A stretch of DNA of 61,012 bases, from the NCBI GenBank assembly GCA_016193465.1, contig JACPSE010000057.1, positions 1-61,012 on the forward strand, in the 5' to 3' direction. Position numbers and translations under genes: made by a program. Positions 60,616 through 61,012 of this stretch are shown here, piece by piece; position 1 is the stretch's first letter, and each line of letters opens with the position of its first letter. The notes beneath the pieces are model-generated. The model was not told where the DNA came from and ran no database searches. It was given only the letters and a program-made list of their open reading frames with translations. The stretch is from Deltaproteobacteria bacterium. GTDB taxonomy: Bacteria > Desulfobacterota > Binatia > UBA9968.

Positions 60616-60738
60616 ATGGACGCCTTCGGCTGGATCAATCTCATCTTTTTAATCATCGTGCTTGTTGGTTACGCCTACCACAAGGGAACCTTTAATCCCT
60701 TCAAAGCCCTTTGGGATGATCTGAGAAAATCCCGTTAG
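60616..60738 (+). CDS. 40-residue single-span membrane protein
   Basis: ATG at 60616, TAG at 60736-60738. MDAFGWINLIFLIIVLVGYA is a membrane helix, followed by a cytosolic-looking basic tail FNPFKALWDDLRKSR. RBS GGAGAG ends 9 bases before the ATG. Cotranscribed with 60429. The function is unknown. Confidence 0.6.
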   Translation: MDAFGWINLIFLIIVLVGYAYHKGTFNPFKALWDDLRKSR

Positions 60739-60775
60739 GGCTTAATTCTGGGCGCTCCTTCCTGGATTACTCTTC

Positions 60776-61012
60776 CTAGGCCCACTTGGCACACTCCCAA
60801 CACACCCAGACCGTTTGACCGTAAATGTCCTTGGTCTCCGTTGTGGTCCCGCCGCAGTTCCAACAGAGTGGCCGCAGCTCTTGAACCAACCTCTTCGCCT
60901 CCTCCCGATCCTCTGGGGAAAGAGGTAGGCCGTCTTTTCGTCTGGCAAAAACCTTCCCGTCAGGAGTCTTTCTCACTTCCAAAACCTGATTCACAAGACC
61001 TGCTCCCACCCA
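60776..61012 (-). CDS. Zinc-ribbon protein, cut by the right window edge
   Basis: The frame is open at the right edge, so the N-terminus may be missing (a GTG at 61009 is one possible start). CWNCGG and CWECAKW form two CxxC knuckles about 20 residues apart. Preceded by RRKDGLPLSPEDREEAKRLV, a charged segment. Typical of small phage or element-borne zinc-ribbon proteins. The function is unknown. Confidence 0.55.
   Translation of the reverse strand, partial: WVGAGLVNQVLEVRKTPDGKVFARRKDGLPLSPEDREEAKRLVQELRPLCWNCGGTTTETKDIYGQTVWVCWECAKWA

Noticed and set aside
1-61012. CRISPR array or rRNA genes
   Set aside because: No regularly spaced repeats of 24-40 bases and no rRNA-like sequence were seen.

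Overview
The window looks like a contiguous chromosome piece from an uncultured Gram-negative bacterium. The evidence is an RND/MMPL exporter, two LolA-like proteins, an outer-membrane beta-barrel protein and many secreted solute-binding proteins. G+C looks moderate to high and Shine-Dalgarno sites are mostly strong. The gene content (many orphan solute-binding proteins, several UbiD decarboxylases, MmgE/PrpD, a molybdenum hydroxylase, OleABCD) recalls environmental lineages such as Binatota, Tectomicrobia, Rokubacteria or Desulfobacterota. That placement is inference; no taxonomic marker gene is present.

Layout. (1) 1-3193, plus strand: the end of an FAD oxidoreductase, etfBA and a TctC-type binding protein. 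(2) 3601-9036, plus: a UbiD decarboxylase and a three-subunit molybdenum hydroxylase. (3) 9054-18213, plus: two copies of a two-gene binding-protein module, a bicupin, MmgE/PrpD with a related binding protein, and two broken 5' ends of upstream genes (ubiD at 9054, mmgE/prpD at 18151). (4) 18286-19452: a CapA-like protein with a 30-bp tandem duplication. (5) 19606-42621, minus: 21 tightly packed genes. Read in their own direction they encode two LeuC/LeuD-like hydro-lyase pairs around an ornithine-cyclodeaminase-like gene, two UbiDs among binding proteins, two single cupins, two M24 proteins with degenerate metal sites, a PaaK-like CoA ligase, a third copy of the two-gene module, and a complete Fe3+-type ABC transporter. 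(6) 42950-43963: tRNA-Arg(ACG), the tail of a tyrosine recombinase and a vapBC pair. (7) 44067-51933, plus: oleB, oleC, oleD, a phasin-like protein, an ABC1/UbiB kinase, a Crp-type regulator and an oleA-like thiolase behind a near-ideal CRP-type promoter. (8) 51948-57825, minus: an MMPL exporter fused to a cyclic-nucleotide-binding domain, two LolA-like paralogues and a beta-barrel protein. (9) 57968-61012: tadA, tRNA-Ser(CGA) and the integrase end of an integrated element that runs off the right edge.

How it fits together. Regions 2-5 read as uptake and breakdown of aromatic or heterocyclic carboxylic acids: capture by binding proteins, CoA activation, hydroxylation at a Mo centre, prFMN-dependent decarboxylation, hydro-lyase steps and electron transfer through ETF. 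The substrate cannot be read from sequence. Thirteen periplasmic-binding-protein-fold proteins face only one ABC permease/ATPase pair. A pair consisting of a signal-less PBP-fold protein with an invariant C-[WY]-H-x2-H motif followed by a secreted binding protein occurs three times and is the best candidate for an undescribed system. Regions 7-8 read as head-to-head fatty-acyl condensation to long-chain olefins, possibly with dedicated regulation and envelope export.
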